This document shows, in pieces, positions 1 through 7,697 of a stretch of 64,000 nucleotides of DNA. This stretch comes from Mycobacterium sp. IS-836 (GTDB lineage: Bacteria > Actinomycetota > Actinomycetes > Mycobacteriales > Mycobacteriaceae). The position numbers and the translations under genes are program-made. Numbering within the stretch: the stretch's first letter is position 1; every line of letters starts with the position of its first letter. The stretch is taken from assembly GCF_001954275.1 (NCBI RefSeq), contig NZ_MBEU01000003.1, positions 59,794 to 123,793 on the forward strand. The letters are read 5' to 3'. The notes under the pieces were generated by a model. That model had not been told where the DNA came from, searched no databases, and worked only from the letters and a program-made list of their open reading frames with translations.

Positions 1-214
1 CGAGATGGAGCCCAAGCCGAACGAGGTCGACGAGGACGAGTTGCGCGCTGCGGTGAGCAAGTACTGGGCGATCGACGAGATCCGGCCCGCCTTCATCCAC
101 GCGAACATTCCCCCAGCTGGAGACGGCTGGCCCGAATTTCCGGCGCACGACCGCGACGAGAAGGGCCGGATGAAGTTGCCCGCCTTTCTGCTGACGGCGC
201 ACAAGGCCGGCTAA
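1..214 (+). CDS. 3' end of an unrecognised gene (5'-truncated by window edge)
   Basis: An open frame runs from the left edge to a TAA at 212-214. A methionine lies at base 5, but it is probably internal because the frame stays open to the edge. About 70 residues are visible, acidic at first, with a Pro/Gly-rich middle and the end KLPAFLLTAHKAG. I do not recognise the family. Its last ~75 bases reappear with small indels at 955-1028, fused to the 3' end of the next gene, so this gene took part in the duplication that made the two IclR genes. Confidence 0.5.
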   Translation, partial: EMEPKPNEVDEDELRAAVSKYWAIDEIRPAFIHANIPPAGDGWPEFPAHDRDEKGRMKLPAFLLTAHKAG

Positions 215-219
215 CACTC
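145..219. repeat. Donor copy of duplicated 3' tail
   Basis: Bases 145-219, covering the last ~23 codons and stop of the first gene, match 955-1028 with a few substitutions and one- to three-base indels. Shared landmarks are GGGCCGGATGAAGTTGC, CTGCTGAC and GGCT(A/G)ACACTCTC. The two copies bracket IclR copy A, as expected for a tandem duplication of a tail-plus-regulator unit. Confidence 0.75.
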
Positions 220-257
220 TCGCGATCGCCGCGTCGGCGTCAAACAGCGGGTCAGGA

Positions 258-1022
258 GTGGGCCAGTCTGAGTTGGATCACATGTCCGGTCGTGTGGCCA
301 GCGGTAAGTGTGCGGGCGCGACGGGCGGCTCGTTTCACGACGACGGTCGCGGGGTCATCCAGGGCGCATTTGAGCTGCTGGGTTACCTGGGTGCGCTGGA
401 ACCGGTGCGGCTGCGGGACTTGGCGAATGTGAGCGGGATCCCCCGGGAAACCGTCCGTCGAATGCTGCAGCAGCTAATCGCAGTGGGGGCGGTCAGTCGC
501 GAAGGTACCCGCTATCGGCTCGGCCCGAGCCTGCTGGAGCTGGGCGCGCAAGTGGGCTCGGAGCGGCGATTACGGACGGCCGCCCGTCGACCGATCGCCG
601 AACTCGCAACCGCCACCGGTGCCGCAGTGCACTTGTCCACGATGATCGGCGGTGAGCTGGTGTACCTGGATGCGGTGGACGCTCGGGTTCCCGTGAGATT
701 CACAGCCGAACCCGGAGCTCGGGTACCGCCGAGAACCGCAGCCGCGCGCGCCCAGATCGAAATGGGCAGCACCGCACCGATTGTGGATCCCGGCGGGGTA
801 ATAGCGGACCTGAGTTGTGTCGCGGTAGCGATTCCGCTGGGCAACGGCGCGGCGGCGGTCGTGTCGGCGCTCGTTCCGGGACCGCGACCGCCGCTCGGAG
901 TGTTGGCTGCCACCAGAGCCACCGGCACCCGGATCGTCAGCCTCCTTCATCCACCGCGCGATCCCGACGAGACAGGGCCGGATGAAGTTGCCGGCTTCCT
1001 GCTGACGCACAGGGCTGGCTGA
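258..1022 (+). CDS. IclR-type transcriptional regulator, copy A (chimeric 3' end)
   Basis: This 254-residue protein has an IclR-style N-terminal winged helix-turn-helix at about residues 35-95: a region around ELLGYLGALEPVRL, a recognition-helix stretch GIPRETVRRMLQQL, and a wing REGTRYRLG. A short effector-like half follows. The GTG start sits just after CAGGA and gives an N-terminus (GQSELDHMSGRVASG) that matches copy B downstream. It is a close paralogue of the gene at 1181-1885, but it does not stop where copy B stops. After SLLHPP it runs about 20 residues into a copy of the upstream gene's tail. It probably regulates the catabolic cluster from 2553; that role is inferred from position only. 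Confidence 0.8.
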   Translation: MGQSELDHMSGRVASGKCAGATGGSFHDDGRGVIQGAFELLGYLGALEPVRLRDLANVSGIPRETVRRMLQQLIAVGAVSREGTRYRLGPSLLELGAQVGSERRLRTAARRPIAELATATGAAVHLSTMIGGELVYLDAVDARVPVRFTAEPGARVPPRTAAARAQIEMGSTAPIVDPGGVIADLSCVAVAIPLGNGAAAVVSALVPGPRPPLGVLAATRATGTRIVSLLHPPRDPDETGPDEVAGFLLTHRAG

Positions 1023-1028
1023 CACTCT
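955..1028. repeat. Second copy of duplicated 3' tail, fused to IclR copy A
   Basis: This is the counterpart of 145-219. Because of the indels it is read in a partly different frame. It supplies the final ~20 residues and the TGA of IclR copy A. Downstream of the shared CACTCTC the two copies diverge, and this one continues into the promoter region of IclR copy B. Confidence 0.75.
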
Positions 1029-1073
1029 CAATGGCGGATCAGTCCGCGCCCATGCCCGTGAGCCTGTCATCGG

Positions 1074-1112
1074 TGAACAAAAGTTGTTCATTCTCGATAT
1101 TCGGCATAGTTT
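1074..1112 (+). promoter_or_regulatory. Candidate promoter with operator-like inverted repeat for IclR copy B
   Basis: A perfect inverted repeat TGAACA-N5-TGTTCA lies at 1074-1090. It overlaps a possible -35 (TTGTTC, 1084-1089), which is 17 bases from a possible -10 (TAGTTT, 1107-1112). The start codon follows about 70 bases later. Such an arrangement suits repression or autoregulation. No equivalent repeat is seen before copy A. Confidence 0.4.
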
Positions 1113-1180
1113 GCTGTGTTTGTGCGTTAGACCCTGAGATGTCGTGACGTTTGTGTGGGCATCAGAGCATAAAGGGGTCG

Positions 1181-1885
1181 ATGGTGGACCAATCCGAGTT
1201 GGATCGATTGACCGATCGTGTGGCCAGCGGTAGGAGCGCGGACGCGACGGGCGGCTCCTTTCACAATGACGGTCGCGGGGTCATCAGGAGCGCATTTGAG
1301 CTGCTAGATCACGTGGGTGCAATGGAACCTGTGCGGCTGCTCGACTTGGCGAATGTGAGCGGGATCCCCCGGGAGACGGTCCGTCGAATGCTGCAGCAAT
1401 TAATCGCGGTAGGGGCGGTCAGTCGCGAAGGTACCCGCTATCGGCTCGGCGCGAGCCTGCTGGCGCTGGGCGCGCGAGTGAGCTCGGAGCGGCGATTGCG
1501 GGCGGTCGCCCGTCGGCCGATCGCCGAACTCGCAACCGCCACCGGTGCCGCAGTGCAGTTGTCCGCGATGATCGGCGGTGAGCTCGTGTACCTGGACGCG
1601 GTCGACGCTCGGGTTCCGTCCGGAGTGGTCGTTCAACCCGGCGCCCCGGTACCACCCAAATGCGCCGCTGCGCGGGCCCACACCGAATTGGGCTACACCG
1701 CACCGATAGTGGACGCGGGCGAGTTGAGAGCGGATATGAGCTGTGTCGCGGTAGCGATTCCGCTGGGCAACGGCGCTGTGGCAGCCTTGTCGACGATCGT
1801 CGCGGGACCGCGACCGCCGCTCGGACTCCTCGCTGCCACCCGGGCGACTGGCGCCCGTATCGCGGGGCTCCTGCACACACCGTGA
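1181..1885 (+). CDS. IclR-type transcriptional regulator, copy B
   Basis: This 234-residue paralogue of copy A has the same winged helix-turn-helix (NVSGIPRETVRRMLQQLI, wing EGTRYRLG) and the same compact effector half with MIGGELVYLDAVDARV. I chose the ATG at 1181 because AAAGGGG precedes it by 3-9 bases and because it gives the same N-terminus as copy A; a TTG at 1151 is also in frame. It ends with GLLHTP, which is probably the original terminus. The effector domain is shorter than in typical IclR proteins (~250 residues). It likely controls itself through the repeat at 1074-1090, the operon at 2553, or both. Confidence 0.8.
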   Translation: MVDQSELDRLTDRVASGRSADATGGSFHNDGRGVIRSAFELLDHVGAMEPVRLLDLANVSGIPRETVRRMLQQLIAVGAVSREGTRYRLGASLLALGARVSSERRLRAVARRPIAELATATGAAVQLSAMIGGELVYLDAVDARVPSGVVVQPGAPVPPKCAAARAHTELGYTAPIVDAGELRADMSCVAVAIPLGNGAVAALSTIVAGPRPPLGLLAATRATGARIAGLLHTP

Positions 1886-1908
1886 ATTGGTGATCAGCGA
1901 GAAACTCA
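1881..1908. repeat. Short repeat at 3' end of IclR copy B (partner 2129-2156)
   Basis: GTGAATTGGT followed by (GA)TCAGC(G/A)AGAA and a few more matching bases occurs here and again at 2129-2156. The preceding ~60 bases of both copies also share GCCACCC and scattered matches. The second site may be a decayed third copy of the regulator's 3' end. Confidence 0.4.
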
Positions 1909-2128
1909 CCCCCGGCTGGTACCACCAACGCACCAGCACGGACTGCGAAATCAAGGTCGGCCCAATACGATTCGCGGTGAGTGCGCGCAAAACCAGACCT
2001 GATGATTCCCCGCGTCATATCCCGGTCATCGCGTTGACCCCACGCTTAGGGGAATAGAGCTCTCTCGACCTAGGCTGCAGCGTCGCCACCCAGGCCGGTT
2101 AACGGCGTGCGTCAAGCATCGACACTGC

Positions 2129-2156
2129 CGCGGCATCGTGAATTGGTCTCAGCAAG
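2129..2156. repeat. Partner of repeat 1881-1908
   Basis: See 1881-1908. It has the same GTGAATTGGT core followed by CTCAGCAAGAA. Confidence 0.4.
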
Positions 2157-2377
2157 AAGCCCATTCAGTGGGCACAGATTGGCTACTCGTCCCGCGGCTC
2201 CTTAACGTCATAGGCGTGACAGCCACAAATTCGGTGAAGAATGGCACAGAACTAGTGCTGGCGCAGTTGGAATTCCAAGTCGACGACTGCATTTCGCCTC
2301 TCCCATCGGAAGCTGCGGTACCTCCGTTGTCGTCATGAATGTTTGGCGATGCGCCGGTCGCGGTGCGAACAAGGCTT

Positions 2378-2396
2378 GTTGACAACGTTATTCAAC
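2378..2396. promoter_or_regulatory. Near-palindromic operator candidate before the catabolic cluster
   Basis: GTTGACAACGTTATTCAAC is an imperfect palindrome around AACGTT and contains a perfect -35-like TTGACA at 2379-2384. It lies about 157 bases before the first gene of the cluster and could be the site of one of the two IclR proteins. No good -10 is seen at the right spacing. Confidence 0.3.
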
Positions 2397-2552
2397 CCAC
2401 CGCCGCGACCATGTGAAACAACCCGAAGCCTATGGCGGCACAAGTGAACATGCGCCGAAATCTGATGAGCCGCACCCTACAACGCGAACGGGAAGCCGCT
2501 ACCTCGGCGCAAACAGTCTTGCCCGACTTCGTCGTCAACCTATAGGAGACAA

Positions 2553-3899
2553 ATGAGTACAACCGAGGTGATCACTGCGGCCGCCAACGACCTGGCGAGC
2601 CGGATTAATGCCACCCAGGTGCGTGTACCCGACGGTGCGCCGTTGATCTGGAATGCGGCGGTGCAACATCGTCCGGCACTGATCATGCGGGCCGAGTCAC
2701 CGCGCGACGTACAGGAAGCAATCCGTGTGGCGCGTGACCGTGGGATGCGGCTCTCGGTGCTCGGCGGCGGCCATGACTGGGCCGGCCGCGCTGCGTACGA
2801 CGGCGGTCTGGTTATCGACATGTCCGGGATGCGAAGTGTCACCGTCGATACCGAGGCGCGGATCGCAACGGTGGGTGGGGGCGCCACAGCGGCCGAGCTG
2901 ATCGACGCGGTCGCGCCGTACGGGCTCGTTGCCGCCACCGGCAACTGCGGTGCTGTCGGCATGACCGGCCTGACGCTCGGCGGGGGCTACGGACCGCTCA
3001 ACGGGCGGTTCGGCCTTGCCTCGGACAACCTGGTCGGGGCCGAGGTGGTCCTTGCGGATGGCCGAATCGTCACAGCCGACGCGACTCACGAGCCAGAGCT
3101 GTTCTGGGCACTGCGCGGTGGTGGCGGCAACTTCGGCGTGGTCACCTCGATGCGGGTGCGGTTGCATCCGGTGGACCGGTTGATCGGCGGGATGATCATG
3201 TTCCCGTGGTCGCAGGCCGCGACGGTGTGGCGTGGGCTGGGTGACCTGTTGTCGACGGCGCCGGACGCGCTGACCGTCCAGAGCGGACTGCTGCCCGGCC
3301 CGGACGGCAACCTGACGGTTTATCTGCAGCCGGCGTGGAGCGGCGATATTCGTTGCGGCCTAGCGGCCGTCGATCTGCTCGCAACGCTCGGAACGCCACT
3401 GATCACACAAGTCGCGCCCGTCGCCTACGGTGAAATACTGCGCCTTTTCGACGTGGGGTGCGTCCGTGGACTGTGCTGGGCGGTTCGCACCCGCACGGTC
3501 GCGGGGTACACGCCCGAAGTCATCGATGCGCTGGTGGAGGCCGCGCGGACACTAACCTCGCCGCGCAGCCTCGTCTCCATCCACCACTGTCACGGCGCAT
3601 CGACTCGCGTCGCCCCGGACCAGACCGCGTTCGCAAACCGCCGCCCGCATTTCGTCGTCGAGATCGTCGCGTGCTGGGAGCCCGGAGACGGCGCCGCTCA
3701 CCGCGCCTGGGCAGAAGCGTTGTCGGACGCGCTTGCGCCGCACGCGCTTCCAGGCGGATACGCCAATCTGCTCGGGCCGGACGACCACGATCAAATCGCA
3801 AACGCATACGGCGACAACGCCACACGGCTCGTCGCCGCCAAAGATCACTACGATCCCGACGCGGTGTTCACCGCCATCCCACTTCCCAGAGTCAGTTAG
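2553..3899 (+). CDS. FAD-linked oxidase, berberine-bridge-enzyme-like
   Basis: This 448-residue flavoprotein has an FAD_binding_4 (PCMH) fold at about residues 40-215 and a C-terminal BBE segment (NAYGDNATRLVAAKDHYDPD). Both residues that bind FAD covalently in this family are visible: His74 in LGGGHDWAG and Cys132 in TGNCGAVGMTG. A bicovalent FAD, and hence oxidation of an alcohol, sugar or phenolic substrate with O2, is likely. There is no signal peptide, so it is cytoplasmic. AUG follows TAGGAGAC, a good ribosome site. It is the first gene of a same-strand cluster ending at 7530, and the next start is 10 bases after its stop. The substrate cannot be told from sequence. Confidence 0.9.
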   Translation: MSTTEVITAAANDLASRINATQVRVPDGAPLIWNAAVQHRPALIMRAESPRDVQEAIRVARDRGMRLSVLGGGHDWAGRAAYDGGLVIDMSGMRSVTVDTEARIATVGGGATAAELIDAVAPYGLVAATGNCGAVGMTGLTLGGGYGPLNGRFGLASDNLVGAEVVLADGRIVTADATHEPELFWALRGGGGNFGVVTSMRVRLHPVDRLIGGMIMFPWSQAATVWRGLGDLLSTAPDALTVQSGLLPGPDGNLTVYLQPAWSGDIRCGLAAVDLLATLGTPLITQVAPVAYGEILRLFDVGCVRGLCWAVRTRTVAGYTPEVIDALVEAARTLTSPRSLVSIHHCHGASTRVAPDQTAFANRRPHFVVEIVACWEPGDGAAHRAWAEALSDALAPHALPGGYANLLGPDDHDQIANAYGDNATRLVAAKDHYDPDAVFTAIPLPRVS

Positions 3900-3909
3900 G
3901 AGAGATCGA

Positions 3910-4860
3910 ATGTCGTACATCATCGATAGTCACCACATCACCATGTCGGTGAACGGGGCCCAAGAAGACGTTGACTTCCATGTCAAGGTGCTCGGGCTGC
4001 GGCTGATCAAACGCACGGTGCTGTTCGACGGGAACATCCCGATCTATCACCTCTATTACAGCAACGCCGACGGCGACCCGAGCGCCGTGCTCACCACCTT
4101 TCCCTTTGGCCAGGCGGGGATCTACGGCCGGCGCGGCACCAACCAGGCGCGTGAGGTACTGCTCGCCGTTCCGGCGGGTTCACTGAACTATTGGTCCGCT
4201 CGATTGCACGAGCGGGCCGCGGATGTCCGGGACACGACCGTGTTCGATCGACGGCGGGTGCTGTTCCGGCATCCCTGCGGCATCGAGTACCAGCTGGTCG
4301 AGGTCCCCGATGACCCACGTCGTGGTTACAGCGGCAGCGGCGTGCCCGAGGAGTACGCCATCCACGGCATTTACGGTGTCGGTGTCCACGTGACCGGGCC
4401 CGACACCGCGGTCGAGTTCGCCGCCAATCACCTCGGTGCACGCGAGGGACTGACCGAAGGTAACCGGTTTGCGTTGGAGGCCGGCAAGTTTGGCCTCGGC
4501 GGCGCGGTCGAGCTTGTCGTCAATCGCACAGACGAGCCGGGGACGTGGACCTACGGCGCTGGAACCATCCACCACTTCGCCTGGAACGCAGACACTCTCG
4601 AGAATCAGGACAACCTGAAATTCGAGATCGAGGGTGCGGGCTACACAGACATGTCCGAGGTCCGAGACCGCAAGTACTTCAAGTCAGTCTACGTCCGCTC
4701 GCCCGGCGGTGCCCTCTTCGAACTGGCCGTGACACACAACGAGGGCGGCTGGGACTGTGATGAGTCGCCGCAGGAGCTGGGGAAGCGATTCCAGCTGCCG
4801 GAGCAGTTCGAGGCACGCCGGGAGGAGATCCTCGGCCGTCTCGAGCCGATCGAGCTCTGA
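3910..4860 (+). CDS. Ring-cleaving dioxygenase, glyoxalase/VOC superfamily (hydroquinone-dioxygenase type)
   Basis: This 316-residue protein is built of two VOC modules. It resembles the PcpA/LinE/MhqO group of Fe(II) dioxygenases that open para-hydroquinone rings. Likely metal ligands are His8 or His9 in SHHITMSV, His221 or His222 in GTIHHFAWN, and Glu271 in GGALFELA, the usual H-H-E triad. The ATG at 3910 follows AGGAGAG; an upstream extension exists only inside the previous gene. It lies 10 bases after the oxidase and 27 bases before the P450, so the three are probably one transcript. The exact aromatic substrate is unknown. Confidence 0.85.
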   Translation: MSYIIDSHHITMSVNGAQEDVDFHVKVLGLRLIKRTVLFDGNIPIYHLYYSNADGDPSAVLTTFPFGQAGIYGRRGTNQAREVLLAVPAGSLNYWSARLHERAADVRDTTVFDRRRVLFRHPCGIEYQLVEVPDDPRRGYSGSGVPEEYAIHGIYGVGVHVTGPDTAVEFAANHLGAREGLTEGNRFALEAGKFGLGGAVELVVNRTDEPGTWTYGAGTIHHFAWNADTLENQDNLKFEIEGAGYTDMSEVRDRKYFKSVYVRSPGGALFELAVTHNEGGWDCDESPQELGKRFQLPEQFEARREEILGRLEPIEL

Positions 4861-4887
4861 GGATCGGCATCGAAATAAGGAACCGCT

Positions 4888-6138
4888 ATGAACGCACCCA
4901 CAATGCATGACGCGACCAAAGTTCTGGCTGACCCGTCGGCGTACGCCGACGACGAGCGGCTGCACACGGCGCTACGGCAGCTGCGGACAAACAACCCGGT
5001 TGCATGGGTAGACCATCCGCCGTATCGGCCGTTCTGGGCGATCACCAAGCACGCGGACATCATGGCGATCGAGCGTGATAATGACCTATTCATCAGCGCG
5101 CCCCGGCCGATGCTCACGCGCGCCGATGCCGACGATCTGCTCATGGCACAGCGGGAAGCCGGGACCGGCATCCGAACCCTGGTCGACATGGATGACCCAC
5201 ACCACCGCAAGGTGCGTGCGATCGGAGCGGACTGGTTTCGCCCCAAGGCCATGCGCGACCTGAAGGCGCGAGTCGACCAGCTGGCCAAGCGCTATGTCGA
5301 CAAAATGCGCGAGATCGGACCTGAGTGCGATTTCGTCACCGACATCGCCGCCGACTTCCCGCTTTACGTCATCCTGTCCTTGCTGGGCCTTCCCGAATCG
5401 GACTTCCCTCGGATGCGCACTCTTACCCAGGAGATGTTCGGCCGCGATGACGCCGAACACCAGCGCGGCCAAGAACCCGAGGCCTGGATCGCGGTGGTGC
5501 AAGACTTCCTCAACTACTTCGCCACGCTGACCGCGTCACGCCGTCGAAAACCCACCGAAGACCTCGCCTCGGCCATCGCCAACGGGCGCATCGACGGCCA
5601 ACCGCTCTCGGACATGGACACTGCGTCCTACTACGTGGCCATCGCTAGTGCCGGCCACGACACCACCAAGGACGCCATCTCTGGCGGAATGCGTGCGCTC
5701 ATCGAAAACCCCAGTGAATTATGGCGATTGAAGCAGCACCTCACGCTGATGCCGACGGCGGTCGAGGAGATGATCCGGTGGGCCACGCCGGTCAAGGAAT
5801 TCATGCGCACCGCAACCGCCGACACCACTGTTCGAGGGGTCGACATCGCCGAACGCGAGTCGGTGTATCTGGCGTATGTGTCCGGAAACCGTGACGAGGA
5901 GGTCTTCGACGATCCGTTCCGCTTCGATGTCGGCCGCGATCCCAACAAGCATCTGGCCTTCGGGTATGGCGTGCACTTTTGCCTTGGCGCCGGGCTGGCG
6001 CGGATGGAGATCAGCAGTCTCTACCGAGAACTGCTCCCTCGGCTGGGATCGATCGAGCTCGCGGGTAAGCCCGAATTATCCGCAACAACGTTTGTCGGTG
6101 GCCTCAAACACCTGCCAATTCGCTACTCACTGAAGTGA
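4888..6138 (+). CDS. Cytochrome P450 (bacterial class I)
   Basis: This 416-residue soluble P450 has the oxygen-activation motif AGHDTT at 255-260, the ExxR pair E294/R297, and the heme loop FGYGVHFCLGAG with axial Cys365. It has no fused reductase, so it needs a separate ferredoxin and reductase; no ferredoxin gene lies next to it. Its position in an operon with an FAD oxidase and a ring-cleaving dioxygenase suggests hydroxylation of an aromatic or terpenoid compound before oxidation and ring opening. The CYP family number cannot be given without a search. Confidence 0.93.
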   Translation: MNAPTMHDATKVLADPSAYADDERLHTALRQLRTNNPVAWVDHPPYRPFWAITKHADIMAIERDNDLFISAPRPMLTRADADDLLMAQREAGTGIRTLVDMDDPHHRKVRAIGADWFRPKAMRDLKARVDQLAKRYVDKMREIGPECDFVTDIAADFPLYVILSLLGLPESDFPRMRTLTQEMFGRDDAEHQRGQEPEAWIAVVQDFLNYFATLTASRRRKPTEDLASAIANGRIDGQPLSDMDTASYYVAIASAGHDTTKDAISGGMRALIENPSELWRLKQHLTLMPTAVEEMIRWATPVKEFMRTATADTTVRGVDIAERESVYLAYVSGNRDEEVFDDPFRFDVGRDPNKHLAFGYGVHFCLGAGLARMEISSLYRELLPRLGSIELAGKPELSATTFVGGLKHLPIRYSLK

Positions 6139-6199
6139 TTTCGGTCCGCAGCGCAAACGCGCAAACATCCTTCCGATTCCTGACACCGAAAGGCATACC

Positions 6200-6418
6200 A
6201 TGACGCGATTTCCTGAGCATTACCCACCGCGGCCGTCCCTGGCGGGCACCGTACGACAAGTGTGCGTTCACAGCTTGATCGCGATACAGCTGGTCTTTCT
6301 GAGCATCATTTTGTGGGCAGCTATTTTCGGCGACCTCCCGATGTCTGACAAGGCTTCCCGACACTGTGTGCCAAACGACTTCGGGCCAGCGGCTTCACGC
6401 GACCGACCCGATCGATGA
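6200..6418 (+). CDS. Small single-pass membrane protein, member 1 of a pair
   Basis: This 72-residue protein has a GAAAGG ribosome site 8 bases before its ATG. After a Pro-rich head (EHYPPRPSL) comes VRQVCVHSLIAIQLVFLSII, the start of a ~25-residue hydrophobic helix, then a polar tail. I know no family for it. The next small frame (6450-6608) repeats the pattern [V/L]RQ[V/L]xxH followed by a helix, so the two look like diverged siblings. Both lie inside the P450 cluster, which argues that they are real and may anchor or assist the P450 or a transport step. That role is inference. Confidence 0.5.
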   Translation: MTRFPEHYPPRPSLAGTVRQVCVHSLIAIQLVFLSIILWAAIFGDLPMSDKASRHCVPNDFGPAASRDRPDR

Positions 6419-6449
6419 ACAAAGCATCACGGCAAAGCGAAGCCCGAGA

Positions 6450-6608
6450 ATGGAATTCAGCTCAAAGCGCAATCAGTATGTGGTGCCGGATTATTCGCAG
6501 TCGACCGAAGGGGCCCCTCTTGTCCAAGGCGGCGTTCTGCGACAACTCGCCCTCCACGGCATCGTGACGGTTTTGCTGGTGGCAGCCGCCGTCGTGATGT
6601 TCTGGTAA
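6450..6608 (+). CDS. Small single-pass membrane protein, member 2 of a pair
   Basis: This 52-residue protein has a polar head (MEFSSKRNQYVVPDY) and then LRQLALHGIVTVLLVAAAVV, ending at FW as a C-terminal membrane anchor. The LRQLALH start of the helix parallels VRQVCVH in the previous gene. The ribosome site is weak (GCGAAG about 10 bases upstream), and an in-frame earlier start at 6366 would overlap the previous gene. The size and tail-anchor look suggest a membrane-tethered helper; the function is unknown. Confidence 0.45.
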   Translation: MEFSSKRNQYVVPDYSQSTEGAPLVQGGVLRQLALHGIVTVLLVAAAVVMFW

Positions 6609-6768
6609 ACCCCAGCGCTAGCCGACGAAATCAAACCTGAAACGACGAGTTGCCGTGTCTGAATTCGACTAAACGGCAGTCGTTTTGCGGGCAGCCGTTG
6701 CCGCCCGATGATGGCCCACACCCTGCCGGTGGGCACGTCCGTATTTTTTGTCGACCAAAGGACGGTAG

Positions 6769-7530
6769 ATGAATATCTTGGAGACAACGCCATTGGACCA
6801 ACAGGCTTCTTCCCCGGCCAAAGCGATGCAGGGGTCGACGTATGTGCTGATTCCGGGCGCCTGGCATGGCGCCTGGTGCTGGCGTCCGGTTGCCCGGCGG
6901 CTTCGCGCGGCGAACCATCGCGCGATCACCTTGACGCTGCCTGGTCTGGGCGACGGCGACGATCCGTCGGGCTACAGACTCAGGGACGCAGTCCATTGCG
7001 TCGTCAACGAGGTGCGCCGGCGCGAACTGGACAACGTGATCCTCGTCGCGCACAGCTGGGGAGGCTATCCCGCCACGGGTGCCACTCACCTACTCGTCGG
7101 CCAGGTCACCAAGATCGTCTACTACAACGCTTTTGTGCCGGTTCGCGGCAGATCCCTTGTCGATGAGACACCACACACACGCGAGTTGATGCTGCGGTTG
7201 ATCGACGGATCGCCTTTCGGCGCCATTGCACCGAGCCTGGAATACGTCGAGCAGCTGTTAATGCAAGGCGTTGCCCCGGAGCTGCAGCGGTTGGTGGCCG
7301 ATCTAATGACGCCGCAGCCCGGCGGTTACTTCCTTGGCGGTCTCGACATCGATGCGGCGAGTCTGGGTCTTCCCACCGCCTACATCACCGGCGACAGCGA
7401 TTGCGCGCTGCCACAACCGGGGCCAGAATTTGCGGCCCGGCTCGGTGTACAACCCGTCGTCGTTCCGGGGACGCACAACGGAATGCTGACCCACCCCGAC
7501 GAAGTGGCCAAAGCGATCCTCGCGGCTTGA
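6769..7530 (+). CDS. Alpha/beta hydrolase, esterase/salicylate-esterase-like
   Basis: This 253-residue hydrolase has an oxyanion region LIPGAWHGAWCW near residue 28, the nucleophile elbow HSWGG with Ser96, and a C-terminal PGTHNGMLTHP carrying the likely catalytic His. AAAGGACGG precedes the ATG. It resembles the plant-esterase/AB_hydrolase_6 group that acts on small esters and ring-cleavage products. It is the last gene of the cluster and would fit hydrolysis of a cleaved ring or an ester intermediate. The stop is 30 bases before the tRNA gene. Confidence 0.85.
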   Translation: MNILETTPLDQQASSPAKAMQGSTYVLIPGAWHGAWCWRPVARRLRAANHRAITLTLPGLGDGDDPSGYRLRDAVHCVVNEVRRRELDNVILVAHSWGGYPATGATHLLVGQVTKIVYYNAFVPVRGRSLVDETPHTRELMLRLIDGSPFGAIAPSLEYVEQLLMQGVAPELQRLVADLMTPQPGGYFLGGLDIDAASLGLPTAYITGDSDCALPQPGPEFAARLGVQPVVVPGTHNGMLTHPDEVAKAILAA

Positions 7531-7560
7531 TGGAAGTAATGTCTCGCGACGTCACATCGG

Positions 7561-7633
7561 TGGAGCTAAGGGGACTCGAACCCCTGACCCCCACACTGCC
7601 AGTGTGGTGCGCTACCAGCTGCGCCATAGCCCC
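7561..7633 (-). tRNA. tRNA-Ala (anticodon GGC)
   Basis: Read on the minus strand, the 73-base gene starts GGGGCTATGGCGCAGC, has the anticodon arm CACACT-GGC-AGTGTG, the T arm AGGGGTTCGAGTCCCCT, and ends TAGCTCC plus discriminator A. The acceptor stem pairs GGGGCTA with TAGCTCC, allowing one G-T pair. CCA is not encoded. Its 3' end points toward the accessory cluster at 1-7530. Confidence 0.95.
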
Positions 7634-7697
7634 GAGAAGTTGTGCCCATCGAAGCTACACCACTGGGAACATGCGTTCAAAGTCGCAGTTCAGGGCC

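Larger units (their letters stand above)
1886..2552. other. Gene-free interval upstream of the catabolic cluster
   Basis: This 667-base interval has no convincing gene. It holds a diverged repeat of the end of IclR copy B (1881-1908 matches 2129-2156) and a near-palindrome at 2378-2396. A 66-codon open frame at 2138-2338 has no ribosome site and no family resemblance, so I treat it as chance. Composition is less GC-rich than the flanking genes, which suits a regulatory region or decayed sequence. Confidence 0.5.

Noticed and set aside
2138..2338. A 66-codon frame in the gap before the catabolic cluster
   Set aside because: No ribosome site, no family pattern, and it begins inside the short repeat at 2129-2156.
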